From the NCBI GenBank assembly GCA_900766135.1, contig CAAFUF010000022.1, positions 11,242 through 75,241 on the forward strand: a stretch of 64,000 nucleotides of DNA, in the 5' to 3' direction. Positions 50,421 to 59,217 of the stretch are shown here, in pieces. Origin of the DNA: Paenibacillaceae bacterium (GTDB lineage: Bacteria > Bacillota > Bacilli > Paenibacillales > Paenibacillaceae). The position numbers were made by a program, and so were the translations under genes. Within the stretch, counting starts at the first letter, position 1, and each line of letters opens with the position of its first letter. The notes beneath the pieces are model-generated. The model ran no database searches, was not told the DNA's origin, and worked only from the letters and a program-made list of their open reading frames with translations.

Positions 50421-50603
50421 TAACGCTTGCCAGGATGCTTATTTGGGCAAAAAAAGGGGAGTTTCATTTCTAACGCTGGTCAGCACGCTTAAGGGGGCGA
50501 AATCGCCCCTTTTCTAATGAGAAATCGGGAAATAAGCTCTCCCGTAAGCGTTACATTTTTCAAATCCCCGTTTGGCCTCAAATAGTGTCGCTGACAAGCG
50601 TTA
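50421..50603. repeat. Array C: four 21-bp words, 50-62-50 spacing, arms inverted
   Basis: Units start at 50421, 50471, 50533 and 50583, each 21 bp. The first two read TAACGCT-...-GCTTA; the last two are their reverse complements (TAAGC...AGCGTTA and the diverged TAGTG...AGCGTTA). The 29-bp spacers in the two arms also resemble each other when one is inverted (TTTGGGC / TTTGAGGCC; GGGGA in both). A central GGGGCGAAATCGCCCC hairpin lies at the symmetry point. So the whole 183 bp is an inverted repeat of repeats. Confidence 0.9.
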
Positions 50604-50808
50604 GATTTTCGTATCGTTCCAGTTGCCCCCGTCCAGCGCCAATTTCAGTTTTGAACCAGAAAGTTAATCCAAAACTTTTCGTTACAGCTCTCCTGCTTGC
50701 CCGACTAGGTAAATGCGGCTTGGATTAGGGGCCCCTCCTCCCCACTATACACCATACCTTCTGCTTGTACCCAGGTACCTAGGCCCGTCCCAAGCGGAGA
50801 TTCCGGTA

Positions 50809-50835
50809 ACCGACGCCCAGGCGCCGCATACCGTA
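50809..50835 (+). promoter_or_regulatory. Sigma-K-like promoter before the LysM gene
   Basis: AC (50809-50810), 16 bp, CATACCGTA (50827-50835) matches the sigma-K form AC-N16-CATAnnnTA. It would start transcription about 30 bp before the gene. Mother-cell expression late in sporulation fits a LysM coat or cortex protein. Confidence 0.6.
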
Positions 50836-50870
50836 TAGGAAAACCGCCTAAACGAAAGGGGAACGTTCCA

Positions 50871-51548
50871 TTGTTTAACTATCATTACCGGCAGTGCCCC
50901 GCAGAGCACTATCCTTACACGGTACAGCCTGGAGACACGCTGAACATGATCGCCTTCCGGCTGGAATCGAGCGTCATGCGTATCCTGGCGGCGAATCCGG
51001 ACCTCGATCCGAACAACCTGCAAATCGGCCGGGTCATCTGCATCCCCTCCTGCCCGCCGAATCATGTCTCCCGCATCATCGGGCGCGGCGATACGCTGTA
51101 TCAGATCGCCCAGGATTACGGCGTCAGCGTCGCCAGCATCCTGGAGGCGAACCCGGGAGTTGATGCGAATTCGCTGCGGGTGGGTCAACGGCTCTGCATC
51201 CCGCAATTTGGCGGCGCTCCCGACGTGACCGGCCTGCGGGAAACGATCACTGCGATGCAAAGCGACATCAACATGCTAAAAGCGGATAACAGCGTTCAGC
51301 AAACGCATGAGAGCAACTATGGCAACTCCACGCAGACGACCCGTGTTCTAAGCGTAACCCCCCGCGACATCCGGTTCGAAGCCGCGCCGGTGACGTTTGC
51401 TGGCGCCTTCCGCGGCCATTTTACCGCAGGCAGACGGTACCCCTTCTATCAGGATGCGGCCATGGGCGGCAGACGCTCGCTCAACGTGAAGGACAATTTC
51501 GGCGTATGGCATTCCTTCAACTATACGGTACAAACACCGCAGTCTTAG
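50871..51548 (+). CDS. LysM-domain protein, probable spore coat/cortex component
   Basis: A 225-aa protein with two LysM domains (about 15-60, YTVQPGDTLNMIAFRL, and 68-112, IGRGDTLYQIAQDYGV) that bind peptidoglycan. A Gln/Asn/Thr-rich linker and a beta-rich C-terminal part (about 150-225) follow. It lacks a signal peptide, as do proteins such as SafA that act from the mother cell. The start is TTG at 50871 with AAAGGGGA upstream. A sigma-K-like promoter precedes it. Confidence 0.85.
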   Translation: MFNYHYRQCPAEHYPYTVQPGDTLNMIAFRLESSVMRILAANPDLDPNNLQIGRVICIPSCPPNHVSRIIGRGDTLYQIAQDYGVSVASILEANPGVDANSLRVGQRLCIPQFGGAPDVTGLRETITAMQSDINMLKADNSVQQTHESNYGNSTQTTRVLSVTPRDIRFEAAPVTFAGAFRGHFTAGRRYPFYQDAAMGGRRSLNVKDNFGVWHSFNYTVQTPQS

Positions 51549-51629
51549 ACTTTTTTATAAAAAATATGTATTTTTATAAAATATTTACTGTTAATTATAG
51601 AAATACATTCCTTTATTTAGTATATTATG

Positions 51630-51713
51630 GGTAGGGCGATGGTTTCCACCCCCTGTCTCCAGTCAGCGCGTCCCTCCACTTTTTCATGAAAGCGAGGTGA
51701 ACGGGCTGTTTTT
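51630..51713 (+). promoter_or_regulatory. Leader with strong terminator before the GH9 gene
   Basis: CAGCGCGTCCCTCCACTTT and AAAGCGAGGTGAACGGGCTG pair around TTCATG and are followed by TTTTTTTGTC (about 51664-51716). A G/C-rich stretch (GGTAGGGCGATGG, TTTCCACCCC) precedes it. TATATT at about 51619 could be a -10 box. It may be simply the LysM terminator, or an attenuator for the cellulase genes. No known riboswitch core was recognised. Confidence 0.6.
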
Positions 51714-51776
51714 TTGTCTATCGCTAAGGCACGTTTGTTTTTAGTAGGATCCGATCAAAGGAGGATGAAATCTGCT

Positions 51777-54512
51777 ATGGCCAAATGGATGAAGAAAGGC
51801 GGAATATTGTCATTTAGCTTTATGTTAGCGCTTACAGGTTATTCGGGTTGGGGCTCTTTCGCTCCCGCCGCCGATGCAGCCGCATCCGACTACAATTACG
51901 CCGAAGCGCTGCAAAAATCGATTTATTTCTACGAAGCGCAGCGTTCGGGCGACCTCCCGGAGAACAACCGCGTGGAATGGCGCGGCGATTCCGGGCTCCA
52001 GGACGGCGCGGATGTCGGCCATGATCTGACGGGAGGATGGTATGATGCCGGGGATCACGTCAAATTCGGCTTTCCCATGGCTTCAACCGCGACGATGCTC
52101 GCCTGGTCCGTTTACGAGTACAAGGAAGGATACGAACAGTCCGGCCAACTCGAAGAAATTTTGGATAACATCCGCTGGGCGACCGATTATTTCATGAAAG
52201 TCCACACGGCTCCGAACGAGCTGTATGGCCAGGTCGGGAACGGCACGGCGGATCATAACTGGTGGGGGCCGGCGGAAGTGATGCCGATGCAGCGGCCGGC
52301 TTACAAAATCGATGCCGCCCATCCCGGCTCCGATCTGGCCGGGGAGACGGCAGCCGCGCTCGCCGCCGCCTCGATCATTTTCCGGGACGGCGATTCGGCT
52401 TATGCGGACAAGCTGCTTCGGCACGCCAAGGAGCTGTATCACTTTGCCGACCAATACCGCGGCAAATACTCGGACAGCATTACCGACGCCAAACAGTTCT
52501 ACAACTCCTGGAGCGGATACGCCGATGAGCTGAGCTGGGGCGCCGTTTGGCTGTACTTGGCGACGAATGATCAGGCTTATCTCGACAAAGCCGTCGCCGC
52601 CAGCGAGCTTTGGGGCACCAATCAGCAAGGAGACTGGGACTATAAATGGACGCATGCCTGGGACGACAAGCATTACGGCGCGCAATTGCTGCTGGCCCGA
52701 ATCACCGGCGACGCCAAATTCGTTCGGTCGACGGAACGGAATATGGAATTCTGGACGACCGGGGTCGCGGGAACGGGAGAACGCGTCACGTATACGCCGG
52801 GCGGTCTGGCCCATCTCGATCAATGGGGCGCACTGCGTTATGCCGCCAACCAGGCGTTTCTCGCTTTTGTGTATTCCGACTGGGTGAGCGATCCCGCGAA
52901 ACAAATAAACGCGCGTTCATTCGCCGAAAAGCAAATTTTATACATGCTTGGCGATAATCCGCGGAACAGCAGCTACCTGATCGGATTCGGCGATAATTCG
53001 CCGCAACATCCGCATCACCGCACTTCCCACGGTTCCTGGGCCGACAGCCAGAGCGTGCCGGCAAATCACCGCCACCTCCTTTACGGCGCGCTCGTCGGTG
53101 GTCCCTCCAGTACCGATGCTTACAGCGATTCCATCGGCGATTACGTCTCCAATGAGGTCGCAACCGATTATAATGCCGGCTTTACCGGCGCTCTGGCCAA
53201 AATGATGATCCTGCACGGCCAAGGCCGGCAGCCTCTTCCTTCCTTCCCCGCTCCGGAGACGCGCGAGGATGAAATGTTCGTCGAAGCTTCGGTCAATGCC
53301 AGCGGCAGCAATTTCGTGGAAATCCGCGCGCTGCTGAACAACCGCTCCGGCTGGCCGGCGCGCGCCAGTGAAAGCATGTCCTTTAACTACTACCTGGATC
53401 TCAGCGAAGTTATCGAAGCCGGTTACGGTCCCGAGGACATTACCGTGACGGCGGGAGGCTACAATCAAGGAGCGACCGTCTCCGGGCTTAAACCCTATGA
53501 CGTGAACAATCATATTTACTACACGACGATCGACTTTTCCGGAACGCGCATTTATCCCGGCGGCCAATCCGCCTTCCGCAAGGAAGTGCAGTTCCGCATC
53601 GCCGCACCGCTGAACACGAACTTCTGGAACAATGCCAATGACTTTTCGTTCCAGGGCGTGGCCGCAGGCGGAGCCTCTCCGGTGAAAACGCCATACATTC
53701 CGGTGTTCGACGCCGGGGTGCGGGTATTCGGTGAACTGCCCTCCGGCGGCGGAAATCCGGGAGAACCGACGGTACCGGCGGCGCCACGGAACGTCAAGGC
53801 TGTGGCCGGCGACGGCACCGTGCAATTGTCCTGGAACGCGGTTACCGGCGCCGAGGATTACCTGGTCAAACGGGCGCTGACCAGCGGCGGCCCATACGAG
53901 ACGGCCGGTACGGCGACGGTGCCGAGCTTCACCGATACCGGACTCGTCAACGATACGACGTACTATTACGTTGTTGCCGCAAGGAACGGCGTCGGCGAGA
54001 GCCTTCCTTCGGCGCAAGTCAGCGCGAAACCGCGCACGGCCCCGGTTCCGGCGGAGGGCGATCTGAAGGTGCAGTACCGCACCAATGACAACAACGCCGG
54101 CGACAACCAGTTCCGGCCGCAATTCCGGATTGTAAATACCGGCGAAGAGGCGGTGTCGCTCAGCGATCTTACCCTGCGTTATTATTACACGATCGACGGG
54201 GACAAGCCCCAGCAGTTCCACTGCGATTATGCCTTCGTCGGCAGCGGCAACGTGAACGGCCGGTTCGTCAAGCTGGCGGACGCAATTAACGGCAGCGATT
54301 ACTACCTGGAGATTTCCTTTGCTTCCGGTGCCGGCAGCCTGGCCCCCGGCGCGGACAGCGGCGAGATTCAGACGCGCGCGAACAAAACCGACTGGAGCAA
54401 TTATAACGAAAGCGACGACTATTCCTATGGCGGAACGCAGCAAGCGTTTGCCGATTGGGACAAAGTGACGCTGTATCGGAACGGAACGCTGATCTGGGGC
54501 GTCGAACCTTAA
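51777..54512 (+). CDS. Secreted cellulase: GH9-CBM3c-FN3-CBM3b
   Basis: A 911-aa extracellular enzyme. After a signal peptide (about 1-35) comes the GH9 domain (about 38-485) with DAGDHVKFGF (catalytic-base Asp residues near 90-93), HHRTSHGSW and the acid Glu in SNEVATDYNAGFTGA. CBM3c (about 494-654), FN3 (661-755) and a C-terminal CBM3b (762-911, from EGDLKVQYRT) follow. GH9-CBM3c enzymes are usually processive endoglucanases. The ATG at 51777 is 12 nt after AAAGGAGG; a TTG further up is unlikely. A GH48 gene follows 96 bp later. Confidence 0.93.
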   Translation: MAKWMKKGGILSFSFMLALTGYSGWGSFAPAADAAASDYNYAEALQKSIYFYEAQRSGDLPENNRVEWRGDSGLQDGADVGHDLTGGWYDAGDHVKFGFPMASTATMLAWSVYEYKEGYEQSGQLEEILDNIRWATDYFMKVHTAPNELYGQVGNGTADHNWWGPAEVMPMQRPAYKIDAAHPGSDLAGETAAALAAASIIFRDGDSAYADKLLRHAKELYHFADQYRGKYSDSITDAKQFYNSWSGYADELSWGAVWLYLATNDQAYLDKAVAASELWGTNQQGDWDYKWTHAWDDKHYGAQLLLARITGDAKFVRSTERNMEFWTTGVAGTGERVTYTPGGLAHLDQWGALRYAANQAFLAFVYSDWVSDPAKQINARSFAEKQILYMLGDNPRNSSYLIGFGDNSPQHPHHRTSHGSWADSQSVPANHRHLLYGALVGGPSSTDAYSDSIGDYVSNEVATDYNAGFTGALAKMMILHGQGRQPLPSFPAPETREDEMFVEASVNASGSNFVEIRALLNNRSGWPARASESMSFNYYLDLSEVIEAGYGPEDITVTAGGYNQGATVSGLKPYDVNNHIYYTTIDFSGTRIYPGGQSAFRKEVQFRIAAPLNTNFWNNANDFSFQGVAAGGASPVKTPYIPVFDAGVRVFGELPSGGGNPGEPTVPAAPRNVKAVAGDGTVQLSWNAVTGAEDYLVKRALTSGGPYETAGTATVPSFTDTGLVNDTTYYYVVAARNGVGESLPSAQVSAKPRTAPVPAEGDLKVQYRTNDNNAGDNQFRPQFRIVNTGEEAVSLSDLTLRYYYTIDGDKPQQFHCDYAFVGSGNVNGRFVKLADAINGSDYYLEISFASGAGSLAPGADSGEIQTRANKTDWSNYNESDDYSYGGTQQAFADWDKVTLYRNGTLIWGVEP

Positions 54513-54520
54513 AGAGGCAG

Positions 54521-54556
54521 TTCAAAAAATCCGTTTTAGATCACGAAGTGAATCCA
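54521..54556. repeat. Solo end of the dispersed repeat, GH9-GH48 gap
   Basis: GTTCAAAAAATCCGTTTTAGATCACGAAGTGAATCC resembles the left end of copy 1. Only this end is seen, between the GH9 and GH48 genes. Confidence 0.55.
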
Positions 54557-54607
54557 AGAATTTGGAAAGTCCGTTAGTCTATTAAAATTTGAAAGGATGA
54601 AGTTAGG

Positions 54608-57604
54608 ATGAATCTGAATCCATCGTCAAGATTCAAGAAACCTGCCTCTCTCCTGATGACCGTGGCTTTATTCTTTTCCGTAATGACCGGTACGTTTGGC
54701 CTTGGCGCCGATAAGGCCCAGGCCGCGTCCCCGGAAGAAACCCGTTTTCTGCAGCTCTACGACCAGTTGAAGGACCCGAATAACGGATATTTCTCGCCCG
54801 AGGGTATCCCCTACCATTCCGTTGAAACGCTCATGAGCGAAGCTCCCGATTACGGGCATATGACCACCTCGGAAGCTTACAGCTACTGGATGTGGCTCGA
54901 AGTATTGTACGGTTACTATACGGGCGACTGGAGCAAGCTGGAAGCGGCCTGGGACAATATGGAGACTTATATTATCCCGGTCAATGAAGGCGACGGCAAG
55001 GAAGAGCAGCCGACGATGAGCTATTACAACCCGAGCAGCCCGGCGACCTATGCCGCGGAATATGCCCAACCGGACCGGTATCCCAGCCAGCTCACCGGCC
55101 AGTACGCAGCCGGCCGAGACCCTTTGGACGCCGAACTGAAAGCGACCTACGGGAACAACCAGACTTACTTGATGCATTGGCTGGTCGACGTGGACAACTG
55201 GTACGGCTACGGGAATCTGCTGAATCCCGGCCATACCGCCGCCTATGTGAACACGTTCCAGCGCGGCGAGCAGGAATCCGTATGGGAAGCGGTCCCCCAC
55301 CCATCCCAGGATGACAAGTCGTTCGGCAAAACCGGCGAAGGCTTTATGTCCCTGTTCACGAAGGAAAGCAATGCGCCGGCCGCGCAGTGGCGCTATACCA
55401 ACGCGACCGACGCCGACGCGCGCGCCATTCAGGCGATGTATTGGGCGAAGCAGCTCGGATACGACAATGAGGTTTATTTGAATAAAGCCGAGAAAATGGG
55501 CGACTACCTCCGCTACGGCATGTACGATAAGTACTTTCAGCAAATCGGCAGCGCGGCGGACGGCAGCCCGTCGGCGGGAACCGGCAAAAACGCCAGCCAT
55601 TATTTGATGGCCTGGTATACGGCTTGGGGCGGCGGACTTGGCCAATCCGGCAATTGGGCCTGGCGGATCGGGGCGAGCCACGCGCATCAAGGGTATCAGA
55701 ACGTGGTCGCCGCTTATGCCCTCTCCGATCCGGACGGCGGGCTGATTCCCGACTCGCCGACGGCGGGGCAGGATTGGAACACCTCGCTGAAACGGCAGCT
55801 GGAGTTCTACACCTGGCTGCAGTCCGCCGAAGGAGCGATCGCCGGCGGCGCGACGAACAGCTGGGACGGCGCCTACAAGGCCTACCCGGCCGGAACGAGC
55901 ACCTTTTACGATATGGCCTATGACGACGCCCCCGTCTATCACGACCCGCCCTCCAACAACTGGTTTGGCATGCAGGCCTGGCCGGTGGAACGGATTGCGG
56001 AATACTATTACATTTTGGCCTCGGGCGGGGATACTTCCTCCGAAAACTTCCGGATGGCCAAAGAGGTCGTCACCAAATGGGTCGACTGGTCGATGGATTA
56101 CGTGTTTGTGGACAGCAAGCCGGTGACCGACGCGGAAGGATATTACCTGGACGAACAAGGAAACCGGGTGCTCGGAGGACAAGATCCGCAAATCGCCGCC
56201 GTCGCGGCGCCGGGCGATTTCTGGATTCCAAGCAATCTGGAATGGCAAGGCCAGCCGGACGCCTGGAACGGATACAGCAACCACGCCGGCAATGCCAATC
56301 TTCACGTTGTAACCAAAAATCCGGGTCAGGATGCCGGCGTCCTGGGCAGCTACATTAAAGCGTTAACCTTCTTTGCGGCCGCAACCAAAGCGGAGAACGG
56401 CAGCTATACTTCCCTCGGCGGACAAGCCGGGCAACTGGCCAAAGCGCTGCTGGACACCGCCTGGGGCTACAACGACGGCGTCGGCATTACCAAGCCGGAA
56501 CCGCGCGCCGACTATTACCGCTACTTCACGAAGGAAATTTACTTCCCGGCGGGCTGGAGCGGAACCTTCGGCCAGGGCAACGCGATTCCGGGCGCCGATA
56601 CGGTGCCGTCGGATCCCGCCAAAGGCGGCAACGGCGTGTACGCAAGTTACGCCGATGTCCGCCCGGAAATCCAAAACGATCCGAACTGGCAGTATCTTGA
56701 GGGGAAATACAACAGCTCCTGGAATCCACAAACCGGGAAATGGGAAAACGGCGCGCCGGAGTTTACTTATCACCGCTTCTGGTCTCAAGTGGATATGGCC
56801 ACGGCCTATGCCGAATACGACCGCTTGATTAACGGCGGCGGAGGCGGTCCGGTCGATCCGGTCGCGCCAAAAGCGCCGGCCAATCTGAAAGCGGCGGCGG
56901 GCGACGCTCAAGTGTCGCTGACCTGGAGCAAACCCGCCGGCGCGGACAGCTATACGGTCAAACGCGCGACGGCCAGCGGCGGCCCCTATGCGGACATCGC
57001 CACGGTTTCCCAGCCGGCCTACACCGACCTCGATGTCGTCAACGATACGACGTATTATTACGTGGTCAACGCCGCCAATGAAGTTGGCGTCAGCCCGGAT
57101 TCCGCCGAGGTTAGCGCCAAACCGGCGGCGAAACCTATACCGGCGGAGGGTGATCTGCGGCTGCAGTATCGCACGAATGATACGAATCCGGGCGATAATC
57201 AGATTCGGGTGCAATTCCGAATCGTTAACGACGGAGAAGAAAGTATCGCGCTTAAAGACGTGAAGCTGCGTTATTACTTCACGGTTGATGGGGACAAAGC
57301 TCAGCAGTTCCACTGCGACTATGCCGCGATCGGCAGCGGCAACGTAAGCGGCAGCTTCGTGAAGCTGGACGAGGGCTTGCCGGGGGCCGACTATTATCTG
57401 GAGGTTTCCTTCGGCCCCGGCGCGGGCAGCCTGGCTCCCGGCGCGGACAGCGGAGAAATTCAGGTTCGCTTCAATAAGACGGACTGGTCGAACTACAGCG
57501 AGTCGGACGACTTTTCTTATGATGGGACCAAAGCTTCGTATGCCGATTGGGAACGCGTTCCGGTGTATTTGAACGGCAGTCGGGTTTGGGGGCTGGAACC
57601 TTAA
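54608..57604 (+). CDS. Secreted exocellulase: GH48-FN3-CBM3
   Basis: A 998-aa extracellular enzyme. The signal peptide ends near AQAAS (about residue 38). The GH48 domain (about 42-690) has ETRFLQLYDQL, GIPYHSVETLM and TTSEAYSYWMWLEVLYG, where the acid Glu lies. FN3 (about 744-840) and CBM3 (846-998) follow a Gly-rich linker. GH48 enzymes attack cellulose from reducing ends and act together with GH9 endoglucanases; the two genes are adjacent and same-strand. The FN3-CBM3 tail is close in sequence to that of the GH9 protein. Confidence 0.94.
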   Translation: MNLNPSSRFKKPASLLMTVALFFSVMTGTFGLGADKAQAASPEETRFLQLYDQLKDPNNGYFSPEGIPYHSVETLMSEAPDYGHMTTSEAYSYWMWLEVLYGYYTGDWSKLEAAWDNMETYIIPVNEGDGKEEQPTMSYYNPSSPATYAAEYAQPDRYPSQLTGQYAAGRDPLDAELKATYGNNQTYLMHWLVDVDNWYGYGNLLNPGHTAAYVNTFQRGEQESVWEAVPHPSQDDKSFGKTGEGFMSLFTKESNAPAAQWRYTNATDADARAIQAMYWAKQLGYDNEVYLNKAEKMGDYLRYGMYDKYFQQIGSAADGSPSAGTGKNASHYLMAWYTAWGGGLGQSGNWAWRIGASHAHQGYQNVVAAYALSDPDGGLIPDSPTAGQDWNTSLKRQLEFYTWLQSAEGAIAGGATNSWDGAYKAYPAGTSTFYDMAYDDAPVYHDPPSNNWFGMQAWPVERIAEYYYILASGGDTSSENFRMAKEVVTKWVDWSMDYVFVDSKPVTDAEGYYLDEQGNRVLGGQDPQIAAVAAPGDFWIPSNLEWQGQPDAWNGYSNHAGNANLHVVTKNPGQDAGVLGSYIKALTFFAAATKAENGSYTSLGGQAGQLAKALLDTAWGYNDGVGITKPEPRADYYRYFTKEIYFPAGWSGTFGQGNAIPGADTVPSDPAKGGNGVYASYADVRPEIQNDPNWQYLEGKYNSSWNPQTGKWENGAPEFTYHRFWSQVDMATAYAEYDRLINGGGGGPVDPVAPKAPANLKAAAGDAQVSLTWSKPAGADSYTVKRATASGGPYADIATVSQPAYTDLDVVNDTTYYYVVNAANEVGVSPDSAEVSAKPAAKPIPAEGDLRLQYRTNDTNPGDNQIRVQFRIVNDGEESIALKDVKLRYYFTVDGDKAQQFHCDYAAIGSGNVSGSFVKLDEGLPGADYYLEVSFGPGAGSLAPGADSGEIQVRFNKTDWSNYSESDDFSYDGTKASYADWERVPVYLNGSRVWGLEP

Positions 57605-57644
57605 GCGATTTATACGGAATCAGGAGAATTGTTCTGAAATTATC

Positions 57645-57676
57645 CAGGCCCGGCAGTTTTTTCCACCGGGCCTTAT
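57645..57676. terminator. Terminator between GH48 and the amino-acid ABC operon
   Basis: CAGGCCCGG and CCGGGCCT form a stem around a T-rich loop. It serves the plus-strand GH48 gene and could also act for the convergent ABC operon. Confidence 0.75.
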
Positions 57677-57680
57677 CAAC

Positions 57681-58421
57681 TTACTTTAACGTTCGCTTCA
57701 GGAACTCTCTCGTCCGCTCCTGTTTCGGTTCATTGAATATCTGCTCCGGCGTTCCTTCCTCGGCGATCACGCCCTGGTCCATAAACACGACCCGGTCCGA
57801 CACCTCCCGGGCGAACTCCATCTCATGGGTGACCACGATCATCGTCAGCCCGGAGAAGGCCAACTCCTTCATCACCTTGAGCACCTCGCCCACCATCTCG
57901 GGATCCAGCGCCGAGGTCGGCTCGTCGAACAGCAGCACGTCCGGGTCCATGGATAAAGCGCGGGCGATGGCCACCCGCTGCTTTTGCCCGCCGGAGAGCT
58001 GCTTTGGTTTGGCATGAATGTATTGCTCCATCCCGACGTCCCGCAAGTATTTCATCGCAATTTCGGTCGCCTCTTCCTTGGAGCGCTTCAGCACCTTGAC
58101 TTGCCCCACGACGCAATTGCTGAGCGCGTCATGATTATTGAACAGGTTAAACTGCTGAAACACCATCCCCAAATGCCTGCGGTACGATGATACCTTATGC
58201 GTATCCCCCAGGATGTTGTTGGCGTTGTAGATAATCTCCCCGCCGCTGGGCTTCTCCAGCAGATTGATGCACCGGAGCAGCGTCGATTTGCCAGATCCGG
58301 AGGAGCCGATGATGCTGACGACCTCCCCTTTGCTGACCGACAGATTGATATCCTTAAGTACCTCGTGGGTACCGAAAAATTTGCTCAAATGCCGAATTTC
58401 GATGACCTTTTCCATCTTCAC
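57681..58421 (-). CDS. Amino-acid (probably lysine) ABC transporter, ATP-binding protein
   Basis: A 246-aa ATPase of the polar-amino-acid (GlnQ/HisP) type. Walker A is GSSGSGKST, the signature is LSGGQKQRVAIARAL, Walker B is VLLFDEPTSALD, and the switch His is in VVTHEM. It is last of binding protein - permease - ATPase, 12 bp after the permease. The lysine riboswitch at the head of the operon points to lysine. Confidence 0.92.
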   Translation of the reverse strand: MKMEKVIEIRHLSKFFGTHEVLKDINLSVSKGEVVSIIGSSGSGKSTLLRCINLLEKPSGGEIIYNANNILGDTHKVSSYRRHLGMVFQQFNLFNNHDALSNCVVGQVKVLKRSKEEATEIAMKYLRDVGMEQYIHAKPKQLSGGQKQRVAIARALSMDPDVLLFDEPTSALDPEMVGEVLKVMKELAFSGLTMIVVTHEMEFAREVSDRVVFMDQGVIAEEGTPEQIFNEPKQERTREFLKRTLK

Positions 58422-58433
58422 TCCTGCTTTCTG

Positions 58434-59147
58434 CTAGCGCTGCAGCGTATAGCTTTCGGGGCCGTCCAGCCTTTTCTCGATACGCTGTAAAATCTTCGTT
58501 ACGGTCAACGTCATAATCAAATACAGCACGCTGGCCACAAAAAACGATTCAAAGTACCGGAAGTTGTTCCCGGCGATCGACTTGGTCATGAAGTACAGCT
58601 CCGAGACGGAAATGACATTCAGGACCGAAGTATCCTTGATGTTGATAATGAATTGATTGCCCGTCGCCGGCAAAATATGGCGGATCACCTGTGGCAGCAC
58701 CACGTTCCGCATCGTTTGCCAATGGGTCATCCCGATCGCATGAGCCGCTTCGAACTGCCCCTTGTCCACCGAATAGACGCCGCCCCGCACGATCTCGGCC
58801 ATATAGGCCCCCGTATTGATGGAGACGATGAAAACGGCCGCAAACGTCCGGTCCATATCGTAGTGAAACAACAGGGACGACCCGTAGAAAATCGCCATCG
58901 CCTGAACAATCATCGGCGTGCCCCGGAAGCATTCGATGTAAACGGTCAGCAGACCGTTGACGATCTTGAGCAGCCAGCGCTTCATCCCGCGTTCCGGCAG
59001 CGGAATGGTACGGATCACACCGGCCAGCAGACCGATCGCCGCGCCGATGATCGTACCGATGAGCGAAATGTATAAGGTGACCGCCGCTCCGCGCAAGAAC
59101 ATGGGCCAGTTATCGGAGATAATTTGGATAATCCACTCGTAAGTCAT
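58434..59147 (-). CDS. Amino-acid (probably lysine) ABC transporter, permease
   Basis: A 237-aa permease of the HisMQ type with about five helices. The ATPase-contact EAA loop is visible as EAAHAIGMTHWQTMRNVVLPQ. A single permease gene suggests a homodimer in the membrane. It follows the binding-protein gene after 70 bp and precedes the ATPase. Confidence 0.9.
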   Translation of the reverse strand: MTYEWIIQIISDNWPMFLRGAAVTLYISLIGTIIGAAIGLLAGVIRTIPLPERGMKRWLLKIVNGLLTVYIECFRGTPMIVQAMAIFYGSSLLFHYDMDRTFAAVFIVSINTGAYMAEIVRGGVYSVDKGQFEAAHAIGMTHWQTMRNVVLPQVIRHILPATGNQFIINIKDTSVLNVISVSELYFMTKSIAGNNFRYFESFFVASVLYLIMTLTVTKILQRIEKRLDGPESYTLQR

Positions 59148-59217
59148 TTGATTTCCTCCCGCACTGCATAAAACCGACTACAGTCCCGCTGCAGCCGGCT
59201 TACGATAGATGCTTTAT

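Noticed and set aside
52938..54443. Long antisense frames over the GH9 and GH48 genes (also 54668-56305)
   Set aside because: They have no ribosome-binding site or family match and are shadows of the cellulase frames.
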